64,000 nt of DNA from Ceraceosorus guamensis (Eukaryota > Basidiomycota > Exobasidiomycetes > Ceraceosorales > Ceraceosoraceae), in the NCBI RefSeq assembly GCF_003144195.1, contig NW_020290057.1, positions 1 through 64,000 on the forward strand. The letters are read 5' to 3'. Positions 32,665-44,821 of the stretch are shown here, one piece after another (the first letter of the stretch is position 1; every line of letters begins with the position of its first letter). Both the position numbers and the translations under genes were made by a program. A model generated the notes under the pieces. The model searched no databases, had not been told where the DNA came from, and was given only the letters and a program-made list of their open reading frames with translations.

Positions 32665-33465
32665 GTCGATGGAGGACACATCTGCTTACACGAAGGGCCC
32701 GCAATTACAAGCCAGCCAACTTAGGGTTAGGCATCCTGACCCAGCCGACTCAAGCTGACCATTGAAAGTGACCGCGAATAGCCGTCCTCCAGCACCAAAT
32801 CAAAAGGGCTCACCGTACAAATCATGTCGGGCCTACCGAGCGCCTCTGCACATGCATCGCCAGATCGTCCTCGACTGCTGAGTGCGGCACCACCGAGGCC
32901 CTAGAAGTCTTCTTGGCGAAATGAGATGTTGTACAATCGTGCTCTCTACCCGGGTTTTCCCCGTCAGAATTCCCTTTCAATCTGCGATCTCTGAAAATGT
33001 CAACCAAGCGCAATGGGCAGCATCTCACGTTGTGCGTCTTGTGATGGCGATCTGACCGTGAGTGGCACGCTGGCTAGTCAAGTGCCAGAAGTCTTGGCGG
33101 CCGAGCTTCGGTGGCTGAGTTGATGACCCCGAGTCCGAAAGCAAATGAGCTTGAAAAGCATGTCCCTGCATGGAGTCACGAGTGCAGATCGGTCTGCTCC
33201 CCCCCACCCCCAACTCCTCGTCATTCGCTGATCCAGCACACGATACGAGCCAGCTTCGCGCGCGCGCGCGCACCCCACCTCTTTCTCAATCAAGGGGGCA
33301 GCCCAGTATGCTTCGCTCACGACGCGTGACTGCCAGCTCCATGCGCAGATCAACTCACGACTTTTGAGTTGTACATTTCTTGGAACATTTCGGCAAACGC
33401 GCGCTAGCATCCTTCGTGGATCGTCGAGTGGGGCGGGGAGCAAGGCGGGAGAGAGAGAGACAAGC
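32665..33465. other. Boundary between accessory and core regions
   Basis: No gene seen. Distal to this point every supported gene is a conserved eukaryotic gene; proximal to it only VPS11 is. Confidence 0.4.
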
Positions 33466-35145
33466 CTAATAAGCGTACTCTCCGCCAGCCGCGCTCCCTC
33501 CGTTCATTCCACCTCCCCCGCCCGCAGCATAAGCATGTCCCGCCGTCGACGCCCCATTCTGTCCAACATACGCGTTGCCGCCGCCATTGTTGCTGCCATT
33601 CGACATGGCTCCGTACCCTCCTGCTGCTCCATTCATGCCCATCGCTCCGTCACCATTCTCCATGCCCTGCTGCTGCTGCTGCTGCTGCTCGTGCTCGCCA
33701 AAACCATTCATGCCTTGTCCTACCTCGCCCGTCGTCAATTCCTGAATGATTTGAGCTGTGCGTAGCTCGAGTATATTGAGCGCCTGCGCGGTGCGCAACC
33801 GAGGGAGGCGGGGGTTTTATAAGCACGAGCGGAAGCACGTGTGCGGTGGTCGGACCGAATCCCCAATTCCTCCCTTTTTGCTCTCGCGCACGCTCGCCAA
33901 CTCACAGTCTCGACGACCTCTTCGGGCGACATGCTTCCCACGGTCTCCACATCAAAGTAGAATCTTCCAGGTTTGGCTCGAAAGTCGAAGCTCTCCGTCA
34001 CTCTTCCCTCCACATCCCTAGCCGGCGGTTCCTCATCCTTTGCATTCTCGCTCAAGGGCCATTCCGCCAGCGCATCGCGCTCGTGCCACAAGGAAGTGTG
34101 GCGCAAGACGTTGTGCGGATCGTACTCGAAACCGATGGCGCTGACGGGAGACCACTTGGCGTGCTCCTTTGCGAATCCTTTGCGAGCGACCAAGCGCGCT
34201 CGGATCTCTTGATTAGCTTTCAACTTGACCAGGATGATGCCGTCGCTCGACGCATCGTCTGTAGCGACAGCAAAAAAGTCGTCCCAAGTCGTATCAGCGC
34301 TGTGCGCCCCCCGCTATCTCGCACTCTCGTTGGCATACATCACGACCAGCCTATCTCCCAGCGCACTCACTATATCCCACCGGACATCCAAAGTTACTGG
34401 CCCTATTCGCAACCTCTGGTGTAGGTTCCTCATACGGGTTGATGTCATCTGTAGGTCCTCCCAGTCCACCCTGACCCAGTCCGGGACTCCGGATGAGATC
34501 CTTGGAGGTGACTTGCATGGAATCCGAAGCTCTCATGTTGCTGGTCGCGCGCGCCTTGAGCGTCAGCTCGATGGAGCATTTGGAGCAGCCCTCTTCGCAT
34601 GCGCAGTCCTGCACGTGCGAGCGCAGAGGATAGCGCATCAGTGACGCAGTAGAGGAAGCATACTGGACGCTCGTCTTACCATATCCTTTGCCTCTTCTCC
34701 TCCGCGAGTGACCGCCTCTCACTCACTCTTTGTTCCACCAAGCTCCTCATAGCATCCGTCGAGATCAGAGGCACCATGCCCAACCTATGAGCCAACATTT
34801 CGTCGGGCAGAGCTGTAGTGTTCTCCTGAATTTCGACCATATCGATCGCGCAAGTGGGTATATCCGCAATCATTGTTCTCCTCAGAGCGTTCGCAAAGCT
34901 GCCTCGGCGTGGGCAAGCGTAGCGTGTAGCGAAGAGTGAGCAGCGAGAAGCGAGAAGCGAGCAGGGTGGGCGCAGCGAGCGTGGAAGCGCAGCGCTGCAA
35001 AAACTCACGAGAGGTCCACCCCGTCCAGCACAAAGTTTATCTGATCCTTGGCGTAGCGCGAGATGGTGACACGAGGTCTAGCCTGACCTGGCGGTGCCAG
35101 GAATCCTGTCCTTAGCGGCGCATACTGAGATTGATACTGCGACAT
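33466..35145 (-). CDS. RPB3: RNA polymerase II subunit RPB3
   Basis: Five exons (35145-35009, 34898-34727, 34608-34371, 34258-33906, 33783-33466) encode 405 residues; yeast Rpb3 has 318. The alpha-like N-terminal region contains [19 protein letters not shown] and AHRLGMVPL. Residues 104-114 ([11 protein letters not shown]) form the zinc-binding loop that is typical of RPB3. [11 protein letters not shown] and [14 protein letters not shown] are further family signatures. RPB3 pairs with RPB11 and anchors polymerase II assembly in the nucleus. The last ~85 residues are a low-complexity Gln/Gly/Asn/Met tail absent from the yeast protein. A GAGCT repeat lies about 110 bases before the ATG. Confidence 0.95.
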
Positions 35146-36280
35146 TCTGAGTCGGAAGAGCCTGAGCTTGAGCTTGAGCCTGATGCGGCGTGTAGCAAGC
35201 TTGCAAAACGTTGCTCGGTGCGTCTGATCGAGCCGATGGGAGGGGCTGAGCAAGCCTGAGCTGAGCTGAGCTGAGCTGAGCTGAGCAAGATGCAGAGAAG
35301 AGAAATTCGAGGCAGAGATGGTACCTGCCGGGAGATCTGCTGCGATGGGCTCTTCAACTGAAGCGGCGCAGCGCACAGCGCAGCGCAGCGTAGCGATTGA
35401 AGTTGGCCCCTTCCTGCTGCTTTTGCCTCACAGACCGCTCGCTACGGAGAGTCGGGAGCTTGATCCAATCCGATCCAGCTTTCACCTCACAACAGCGTTC
35501 CTACGAAATTCTCTCCTGCCAAAATTTGCAAACGGATGCTTGCCCCCCCCTCTTTCCCCTGGAAATGGTTGATTGGGACGCGGCTTTTCGATGCTCTGAT
35601 CTCCACACGCGGCGACAAGGATGTGCGAGCGGGCGGGCGGGCGGCCGGGCGTTTGGTGGAGCAAGCAAGCAAGCAGCTGGCCCGAGATTGGAGAGGATGA
35701 GGATTGAGAGGCGTGAAGCTGCGCGTGCTCGATAGCCTCGGAGGGGGCAGAGTGAGTCGGGGTGAGGATGCGACGATGTGCAGCGTGAACACGCGAGTCC
35801 TGGTTGAAAGGACGGGGGAAGGGGACAGGACAAGATGGGATCGGGAATGGCAACAGGAACAGGAACGGCAACAGGATGAGGATGGTGGAGCGACGTGCTT
35901 GGTGGCGGAATAAAGTCTTGAGTGATGGCGCACGAGCCGAGTGCGTGAGCGCGACAAGTATAGTCACGTTCGACCATGAAGTCAGGCAAGAGTCCCAGAT
36001 TGTGAGTTTGCAGTCACGTGAGTCTTGAGCACCGCCCACCGATCGCATGCAATTCAATTCACGTGATTATTAAAGTCACCCAGAGGCATCATGAACTCAA
36101 GACTGAGTGGCCTCACGACTCGATCACGATTCGTGACAAGCGACCGTTCCGCCATCCCTCCTACCCACCGCATCCCACCAATCTGTACCCCCCACAATCA
36201 GTCTTTCGACCCGCATCTCCCTCCCCGTCCCTGCTGCCCCCTGAACAGTCGCAGCCGAATCGTTGCTTGGTGGGCAAGAC
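35146..36280. other. Divergent promoter region of RPB3 and the ING gene
   Basis: Includes a GAGCT pentanucleotide repeat (about 35256-35286). Minus-strand frames between 35482 and 36057 are proline/serine/arginine-rich and probably not coding. Confidence 0.45.
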
Positions 36281-37838
36281 ATGGACGATCCAGCAGAGAT
36301 TGCAGCTCTGGCTGTCGAGTACTTGCAATCGTTGGACAATCTGCCTCAAGAAGTGACGCATCGCATCAAGGAGATTCAACACAAGGATGCCAAGTTGCAA
36401 GGTGAGTGTGAGCATATACTCATGTCAGCTGCTTCGTTGCGCGGTCCCCATCGGATTCCATGGTCCCCTTGCTCACTTTCGCCCCCACAATACTCGCGCA
36501 CACACGTGCAATTCCCCAGAACTCTTGCCAAAGATTGCGTCGCGCGAAGCCAACTTGCGCGAACTCCTTTTGCGGTCCGGCGGTGCAAGAAGCAGCAGCA
36601 GCGGCAGCGGCAGCGGCACGGGTAGCAGCGGCAGCGGAAGCGGAAGCGGCAGCGCGCCCGGCACGGGACCTTTGAGCGAACCCGACTCTCTCAAAGCCGA
36701 GAAGTTGGCAGAGCGCATCCGATCGGATTACAAGAGGGCAGATGATTGGTCGGAATCCAAAGCTGCTCTTTCCTTGGCATTATGGCGCAGCGTGGATGGG
36801 CATCTCAAAAGGCTCAACGAGGAACTGCACAAGGTCAATTCGGATCTTGTCAAGAGCACAATGGCGAGCATGGGATTGGCTGCAAGTGCGGAGAATGCGA
36901 CGCTGGGTCTGTCTTCCTTGGGCGGCTTGGCCAATGGTGGCAATCTAGCAGACATCGCTGCTGCTGCTGCGGCGGCGGCGGCGGCAGCAGCTGCAGCAAC
37001 TCCTGGAGCTAGCACAAGTCGGCACGCTTCACCGTTTGCGGGCGCATCATCGATGCTGATGGGTAAAAAGGATATCACTCTGACAGCTGCTGCAAGCGGT
37101 ACGAGCGGTCGATCATCGATGGGTGGTGGAGGCCTATCAAGCTTGGCACGTCTCGGTACACCATCCACTCCTTCCGCCGGCGACAAGTCGCTCCTCTCCT
37201 CCTCCAATCTGGCCATCGGAGCAGCAGCAGGCGGCTCGCTATCCAGGAAGAATGTGGGAAGACCCAAAAAGTTGGAAGGTGGTACGGAGACGGATGCAAT
37301 GGGACGCAAAACTACGGGCACCATCAGTAATAAACATGCCAACTCTCTCGGCTCCGCTCTGTCGGACGGCCTCTCGGGCTTATCCACCGCAGAGGATATG
37401 GAGAAGGATGGAGAGCTGTACTGTACTTGTCAGAGACCCAGTTTTGGGGAAATGATCGGTTGCGACAGCGACGATTGTCCGATCGGTGAGTTACTTCTCT
37501 AATGTTTTTTGCGCACACCTCTTCCTCCCCAAGCATCGCTTGCTTTTGGCTTTCCACCACGATGCTTCGAAGCTCATCAAATCCCTTTTCCTCATACATC
37601 CCTGTTGTTCCTCTTTCGCCCCCCTCGCGCTTTTGCAGGCTGGTTCCATCTGGAGTGCGTACCGGGCTTGGAGAAACCTTTGCCTGCTACGTGGTACTGC
37701 TCACAGTGCACTGCGCGCATGGAGGTGGAAAGGAAGGAAGCGGCTGCTGCTCAAGCGGCAGCTGCGGAGTTGAAGAGGGAACAATCGGTCAAGGACAAGG
37801 AAGGAATGAGCAACAAGAACAAGAAGCGAAAAAAGTGA
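36281..37838 (+). CDS. ING-family PHD-finger protein (chromatin reader)
   Basis: Exons 36281-36401, 36520-37485 and 37639-37838 give 428 residues. The N-terminal ING helix starts at once (EYLQSLDNLPQEVTHRIKEI). A Ser/Gly repeat, a second helical block (KLAERIRSDYKRADDW) and an alanine run follow. The C-terminal PHD finger has all eight ligands: C342, C344, C355, C360, H366, C369, C383, C386. Family knowledge says such fingers read trimethylated H3K4 in histone acetyltransferase (NuA3, NuA4) or Rpd3 deacetylase complexes. By eye I cannot choose between Yng1, Yng2 and Pho23. The tail (KKRKK) is basic. Confidence 0.9.
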
Positions 37839-38706
37839 ATGCGAAGGGGGGAGCGGGAGCGGAGGCGAGGGGGGGCAGGTGTGTGGACGTCCGCGCAGAG
37901 ATTCGCACGCTTTTGGAAAAGAGGTTCTCTTGCCCTCCCTTGCCATAACCTCTTGCACCTGTGCTTCTTCTGGCTTCCTTCTTCTTCTTCTCCCACCCTT
38001 TGCCTTTCCCCGTTTTTTCAACGTTGAACCGAGCATATTCTCGAAAGCTGTCGAAAGGTTACACTTCGTACATGTATCATATCCCGTCCCACATAACAAA
38101 GTATTCAACTTTCCTCATCCCTTTTTTTTTCTTCCCTTCAAAGCCGGCCATGTGAGGGGAAGGGTGCGCTCAAGGAGATCCTTTTTCCGCCTAGCGCAAG
38201 GTCGGCCGCACCACCACCACGACTACGACCCCTCAAAGGGGCGCGCAACTGCAGTGGCGCGATAAAGCTTGCCATGTGCTCTGGAGGGGTACGGCCAGAA
38301 TCTCCATCAGAGTTTTGCCCCAAAATGTTTGCCACGAACGGACGGTGTGGACGTCCCCGTCGATGGCATTCATGGTCAAGGGAAATCCGACTGCAGCCGC
38401 GCGTCTCGCGCCTCGAGGTGGCAACAGGCACAGACCGCAGTGGGCCGCAAAAAAAACAGATTCACATTTGAATGTATCGGGCGTCGAGGTGAGTTGATGT
38501 GAGGGTGACATTGTGAAGAGCGAGAGTGGGGAGCGAGAGCAGCTAGAGGCGAGTGGAACCTCGATCGAGAGAGGAAGGGCGAGATGCTGATGGGGACCGG
38601 GTCAAAGAGGCACAGTCATTCGTCGTTCGCGTCGCATCGCATCGCATCGCATCGCGGCGCGGGCTCGGGGAAGAAGGGGCCAAGAGCAAGATTGGAAAAA
38701 AAAGGA
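37839..38706. other. Convergent 3' region between ING and deubiquitinase genes
   Basis: A minus-strand frame (38511-38233) looks faintly protein-like near its end (MNAIDGDVHTVRSWQTFW) but has no recognised domain or good start; I do not call it. A CATCG repeat lies at about 38632-38653. Confidence 0.35.
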
Positions 38707-41231
38707 TCACCTACCCTTCATCCTGCTCTTGAAACTTCCTCGCGCTCTATCGATAGACCTGGGTCTAAAGTCTATGCGGTCCGACGAATGGCTGTACGAG
38801 TGCCTGTTGTGCGAATGCGCGTGCGTGTGCGATCGAGCTTCGTTCATCCCGTGCGACTGTTTGGATTGTTTGGCAGCAGCGGGGCCAGAGGCGTAAAAGC
38901 TGGATCCGTTTATAGGTCCGCCAAAAGCAGAGGAGCGTCCCGCCTGTCCGCCCGTCACGTACGGGCTGGCAATCGCAGACGCTAGTGATCCCGTAGAATG
39001 CCTATGCTTCTTTTTCTTGTGTTTTTGATCACTGCTGCGCGCTTCTTGCTCCTTCTGTCTCTTTGCCAGATCAAAAGTCGTCTTCTCGCTTTGTACAATG
39101 CGTTGCTTGCCCACATCTTCAGCCTGCTCGTCGTTCTCCTCCTCCTCCTCCTCCTCCTCCTCCTCCCCCTCCTCCTCCTCCTCATCGCTAGCAGAAGGCA
39201 ACAGCCTCCGCTTTGGCGGCAGTCCCAAACCAAGTGGCGCCGCTCGCTGCTGCGAGGCGTCGCTCAGAGGTCGTTGAATGGATGTGGCAGCTAGAGGCTT
39301 GGCGCTTATGGCGTCGGCCAGGTTCCGAGGCTCTGCGACGTAAAATAGAATGTATGCGGATCGATCGCTGGCGATGCCTTGGCGGAAAGGAGGTCTCATG
39401 GGCATCACGCTCGAGTCGTTCATCTCCACCCAACGATCCCCTTTGGGTGCCTTGACCTGCGCAATGTAGTGCCCGCTATTGGGACTATTGCCGTGGTGAT
39501 GAATTACAGCAAGGAGATTGTACCTCTGACTCTGTCCCTGAGCAGCTTTCGAGGCTGCACTGCCTTCCGACATGTGGCGCGGGGAAAGCACGAGCTTCTG
39601 AGGATAGTCTACGAGCTTGGACATCTTGCTTCCAAAGATGGTGAACCTCTTGAGATGCACAGTGAGCACAGTGGGCGCCTCATCTATCGACATTCGTTTG
39701 GTAGCATCTACCCTCTTCTTGCACCCTTCGCACAAATAGCGACTATTTCCCTGCGCATGTATCTGTTCCGTCCTTGTAAACGCATCGAGCGCGCTTTGCA
39801 ACGTCGAGCCCCCGTTGCGAATGTCGACGCTGATGTCCAGCAGTGGATCAAAGGTATCGGAGTTGTGATGACATCTGAGACAAGTCACCCTGCTGCGCAA
39901 CCTTCCGCCAAAGATCTTGTGAACAAGCGTGGTGCGATTCAACGGATCTTCTGCCTTGCTGCGAGCGAGCCGGAAATTGCGCAACAAAATCAACAAAAGC
40001 CCAAGCAGCGTCATCAGTCTCAGCGCGCGACGGACTGCAAACGCGGATGCCTACTCACAGCTTTCCCGCTGCCCTAACTAGACAAGCGGCTTGCATGGCC
40101 TCTAGCAGAAACCTCAAAAATTCGTGCGCATCCTCCTGACATCCCCTCCTAAGCGTCTTGGCGTACGACTTGAGCTTCTGATGAAATTCGGAAGGAGCAG
40201 ATGTTTTGCGCTGGACAAGGATCCTACGCGCTACATCTTGCATCGCTTCCAGCGCATCGAAAGGACGCGTAGCACCTCCCAGCGGACCGCGAAGCTGTGA
40301 CAAATCGTGCTCCAGTAGCGTGTATGCGAGAGGAGGAATATGCACCAAGGATTGCAAGACGGAGTTGAGGTAGCAGGTGTTGCCTTGATCCGGATGACAC
40401 GGAGGTGGAGCAAGTGAGCAAACAGAACGATCCATCCAGAAGCGGCGGGCATGGACCCCCTGATGCTCACCAAAGTTGTGCAATCCTGCCCCCTCAGCAC
40501 CGACGGACCCAGGCATCTTGAGAGATAACTTGTGGGCGTACAGCTCCTTTGCGCTCCCACCCAACGACCTCGAGGAAGGCGTGCCGCGGGGAGACGCATG
40601 TATGCGCTCGCTCTCCTCGTCTGAGAGCTCCGACGCTGTCCGTGAGCGCTTGCGGTTGGGCGTTGGTGATGACTGAAGAAGCGGCGGTAGAATGGAGCCA
40701 GTTCAGGCTGCAAGCCACTTTGTGGGGAGCATCCGCCAAAGAATCGACACTCACCCTCGATGGACCCGCTTCGCCATACCCTGCTGCCCCGTTTGCCCGC
40801 TTGTCATTGACCTGCCCATTGTGCACGCCATTGATAGGCGTATATTTGACAGCTCTCTGCTTGAATTCGGTAGTCTGGAAGCGTATGGGGTTGCTGAGCA
40901 GCTCTTGCAGCTCCGACTCTAGCCTTTGACGTTCAGCCGCTTCCACGACAGAAGTGAATGTCGGCTTGACGCGCTCTTCCTTGGTTTGAGTGGGAGTGTG
41001 AGTCTTTGATGGGTCCGAAGCGAGTTGCTCAAAGGGACGCTTGACAGAAGCTGGACTGCTTCGCTGAGAGGGAGGGGTCTGCAACGCCTTGAGCTTGGCG
41101 AGAGCGCTCTCGCTCGCCTTGTTGGACGTGTGCCGAGGCGTGGAGGGTCCACTGACCGCTTGACCATGTCGTGCGCCACTGCTGCTGGCTTGCAGCTGGC
41201 CTGCAAACGCCATCACACTCGTCTGACTCAT
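38707..41231 (-). CDS. Ubiquitin carboxyl-terminal hydrolase, USP36/Ubp10-like
   Basis: Exons 41231-40755, 40672-40471, 40383-40059 and 39958-38707 give 751 residues. The catalytic Cys box (GNTCYLNSVLQSL, Cys230) spans the exon 2/3 junction. The His box (SGHYIAQ, His498) and the Asp of WVEMNDSS (Asp516) complete the triad. Two C-x2-C pairs (VTCLRC, YLCEGC) form the usual zinc ribbon. QEDAHEFLRFLLEAM and TTLVHKIFGG resemble USP36/42 and yeast Ubp10. The C terminus holds a long glutamate run, a lysine-rich stretch (KHKKKKHRH) and a His/Ser-rich tail, in keeping with a nuclear or nucleolar protein. Role in the nucleolus is inference from the family. Confidence 0.92.
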
Positions 41232-42431
41232 CTTCGCGTGCTTGGTGCGCGCACAGATAAGCCCGAAAGAGTGTGAAGGTGTGAAGCGGTGTCGCACGAT
41301 GCGCAATACTTGCGACTCCACTTTGAAAGGGACTAGACGCGTTCGTCTAAGGCAACGCTGCGCGATGCATTCGACTCGGGGGAAAGAGGACTCGAGTGGG
41401 CGCGGTTCGGCTCGGGCTGGCACTGACAATGAGGGGCTAGAGGTCTGATACTGGTTGGAGAGGGGGTATGTACTGAGTGCATTTGTAGTTGGAATGGGGC
41501 GATGGAAATGAGCAGGCGCGAGGCTTGGCTATTTGAATTTCCTCCGAGTCTTCGGATCAACCTCGAACGCGTGCATCGCGGCTCGAAGTTTTTTTTTTTT
41601 CTTTTGTGTGCTGCTTTCTTAGCGCGTTCCGCGTCGAAATGGGGTCTACAAACGATCCCGGCGGTGTACGGTAAAGCAAGTCATTCAAATTAGAATAATC
41701 TCAAGCAGGTCTCCATAGATTCAAGTTAGGTCTATTTAGATCTAATGTGGGTCTCCTTGGTCTCCTTGTGTCTACTTGGATCTAATTCAGGTCTACTTGG
41801 AACTAACTTAGTCCTCATTAGATCAATTAGATCAAATCAGGTCTGCTTAGATCCATCGCCGATCGAGCCAAAGCGTCCATATCGATCCACGACTCCACTT
41901 TGACTCTTCTCTCTCAAACACACAATTACAAATCCAAGATTCAAGAGCCACGATCAAAACTTTTCATCCAGATTTTCGCATCTCGCGGAAAGGCGCGCGC
42001 GGTGGAACGCGTTTTGCCCGCGGGGTCGCGGTGTATGATGATGCGTGCACGCGTATATCTGAAGCCCGCGGCGGCCGCCCAAGCGCGAACTTTATACCGG
42101 ATTCGTGATTCACGTGATTGGTGATTGCTGAACTCGTGACTGAATCTCCATCACGCCGAGTCCCTCAACGTGTGCACACTTCGTACCTGGCCGACTCGCT
42201 CATGCGCGATCTGAAGGCACTCGAACATTCAAGTGAGAATTGACCAAGAATCTATATGCAAGTCTATGATTGAATGGTGTACACACGCGGACGTCTGGGG
42301 TTGGAACGTGCAGGGGTTGCATGAGTGGGGTGCGGACAGGTCGGCTTGAGGAGAGGGTCCTATTCGAAGCGAAAGGGGAGCAGAGCAGCCCGAGCGGAAA
42401 TTCCACAGAGAGCTCGCTCTGGTCTTCGCCT
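41232..42431. other. Intergenic region with a GGTCTA/GATCTAAT array
   Basis: Contains the deubiquitinase promoter and the degenerate array at 41705-41865, listed separately. No gene seen. Confidence 0.45.
41705..41865. repeat. Degenerate tandem array of GGTCTAxTTxGATCTAAT-like units
   Basis: Words such as AGGTCTATTTAGATCTAAT, GTCTACTTGGATCTAATTC, AGGTCTACTTGGAACTAA and AGGTCTGCTTAGATCC recur at about 20-base steps. The array is AT-richer than its surroundings and does not code. Confidence 0.55.
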
Positions 42432-44821
42432 CTACTTGATAGCGAGCTTGCTCCGTCTTCTAAGTGCCGGGCCATACTTTGAAAAGTAAAAAGGAACAGG
42501 AGAGACGAGGAGGCAAAGGCCTCCCAGTATGGAGCACATGTAGGGTACGCTCCACTCGAAAGCGGGCCGACCGAACAATGGGCAAAAAGCGCCAAAGGAG
42601 GATCTGGAGAGCGCAGCTGCGGCGAGTGCGGAAGCGACGTAGCTGAGGTAGCATTCGCTCACATAGACTCCCAAGCTATTGAAAGCAAAGATCAAGCCCA
42701 GTCCGAGCGGGATCTCGGCAATCATGGGCACGATCCAGTGGATGTTGGGAGTGCTGGTCCAGCCGAACATGAATAGACCAATGGCGAAACACGGCGCGGA
42801 TAGGCACGTCATGCTCAGCCGCGCTTCTGGAACTGGCTTGCCTGCAGCTTGTCGTGCTCGAAGGTACCGCTTGTTGTAGTGTGCGACGACGGGAAAGGAG
42901 AGGACCATGCCGACGGCCAAGGGTAAGAAAGACAAACCGACTTCACCAGCGTTGAAACCGTGCATCTTTCCAAAGACCACCGGAAAGGCTTCCAGGTATA
43001 GAAAGATGAGACCGCTGTTGAGCGACGAGCGCGAGCGACGAAAGAGGCAAAATGTGAGCGAGCGCTCGCGTCTGATCTTTTGCTGCGGGCAAGCAAGGTG
43101 ACGCGGGCGTCGGCATGCAGCTCACTATGAGAAGCCCATCCAGGCAGCGGTGTACATGACCGGAGGCTCCGTGACGAGCATGGTAAGAGGTCTGAGCATA
43201 TGCGTATGAATCACATCCTTGACCTTTAGCGGTTCCTTTTCCAGCGGCGCGCGAATCAAGTCGTCGCCCGTCGTTTGGCGCAAAATGGAGGCCCTACGAA
43301 CGACCAAGACGGGAACGTAGGATTCTCGCTGAAGGATCAAGCAGAGCGACCAGAATACCATAGCCTGGATACACATCAACCAAAAGATCCATCTCCAGGC
43401 ATTCGCATCTGCCAAGAAGCCTCCGACCTAGAAGATGTTGGCAATTCGAGGAATGAGCCCCCAAGCGGTCCTGCCTTCGGTCCCACCTGCACGCCACACT
43501 TTCTGCACTCACAATGGGACCGAGAATGGGCCCGAGAAAGGCAGAGAATGTGTAGCTCATCATCGGAGCGACCCTCTCCCTCGGTTCAAAGACGTCGGAT
43601 ATCCAAGCGCCAGAATTCGATGCGGGTGCTGAGCCGCAGAGTCCAGCAAAGCTGCGAGGTAGGGATGTGTGGAAGAGTAGGAGCGGTCGGGTGCGGGGCG
43701 GGGCGGGAGACGTCGCGGCATCAGCAAGTGACGATCTTCTTCTCCCTGCCTGCCAGATCTGGCGCCCCGCCCTTTTCCCCCCGCTGGCCATCTTCGATTG
43801 CGGCTTTCGCGCCCACGAAACTTACAAGCGCATGACTATAAGCGTCTGTTTGTTTGGCGCGAGGGCGCAGCCTACGTTCCAACACGTAAAGAGTGGTAGG
43901 CTGAGCAGATTGACCATCTTTCTCCCTCTTCTTTCCGAAAGGGGCGCCCAGATGCTCGGTCCTGTGCGCAAAAGTGCGAGATGCGTCGATGTGTCAACAT
44001 GTGCTCTTGCTTGTCTCGTGCTCTTGCTCGTGATCGTGATCGTGATCGTGATCGTGATCGTGATCGTGCCTTTCCCTAGCGCTTCCTCTGAGACCAAGCG
44101 AGACCGATGACTCACCAAACACCAATCCAGCAAGGTACACGCTAGTCACTGCGCTTCCTTGCAGACTAGTCATGCCCAGATCCGCAACGATCTTCTCGTA
44201 TGCCCCGCTGGGTGCGCTCGCGGCAAAGCCCGTGTTGAAAAAGACAAGGGCGGCCAGTATGGTGTAGGTCCACTTTGTGCTCTTGGGCAATCGCGTGGGT
44301 AGCTGGTCCGTGGGCAGCGAAAGCATCTCGGCTCTTTGAGTCGTTGTGGATCGCTTCAAGGCTGTTGCGGAGCATGTCGTCAAGCCTGCATCATCCGAAC
44401 GATGCGCCTCGCCCTCTCCTTTGCGCGATTCGAAAGCCGACAGACCCTTTTCTGTGTCTTGCTGCTGCTGCTGCTGCGCTTCTGATCCTTTGCTCTTCTC
44501 GGTGGTGGTGGAGTAGAGGGCATGGGCAGGTGAAGGTGCCCTGGTGGTCGTCTGCGACTCGTAATACGAGAAAGGAGTGTCACTTCGTCTACTTTCGCAT
44601 GCCAAGGGTGAAGGAGACTTGGACACGGTGGGCGTGTCTGACGGGTGCTGGTGGACATTCGCCTCGCCATGCGCACTCGCACTCGCACTCGCGCTCGCGC
44701 TGACATGTGATGCGGGAACATTCACATTCACATTCACATTCTGCAGCATGCTGGAACGCCTTTGGCTCACTTCAGGTGTTTGTCGACCGCTTGATGGCCC
44801 ATCACCTTGCGACGAACTCAT
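42432..44821 (-). CDS. Major facilitator superfamily transporter (DHA1-like)
   Basis: Exons 44821-44116, 43961-43826, 43651-43513, 43427-43126 and 43014-42432 give 621 residues. The start is the ATG at 44821, because the upstream in-frame codons lack ATG. The first ~195 residues are a low-complexity cytosolic tail with Asn-Val, Ser-Ala and Gln repeats. Transmembrane segments follow, with the family motifs GPSIWAPLSERRGRK (loop 2-3), FFAGLCGSAPASNSGAWISD and FSAFLGPILGPI. That set is typical of fungal drug:H+ antiporter-1 proteins such as polyamine or multidrug exporters. Substrate is unknown. Intron 1 contains a GTGATC microsatellite. Confidence 0.88.
44031..44066. repeat. GTGATC hexanucleotide microsatellite in MFS intron 1
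   Basis: About six copies of GTGATC in tandem between the donor after 44116 and the acceptor before 43961 of the minus-strand transporter gene. Confidence 0.8.

Noticed and set aside
35482-36057. Long minus-strand frames between RPB3 and the ING gene.
   Set aside because: Pro/Ser/Arg-rich composition, three overlapping frames of similar length, and a divergent-promoter position argue for noncoding DNA.
44031-44066. GTGATC array, first considered as a protein repeat (Thr-Ile on the minus strand).
   Set aside because: It lies between a good donor and a good acceptor of the transporter gene, and the spliced product matches MFS proteins.
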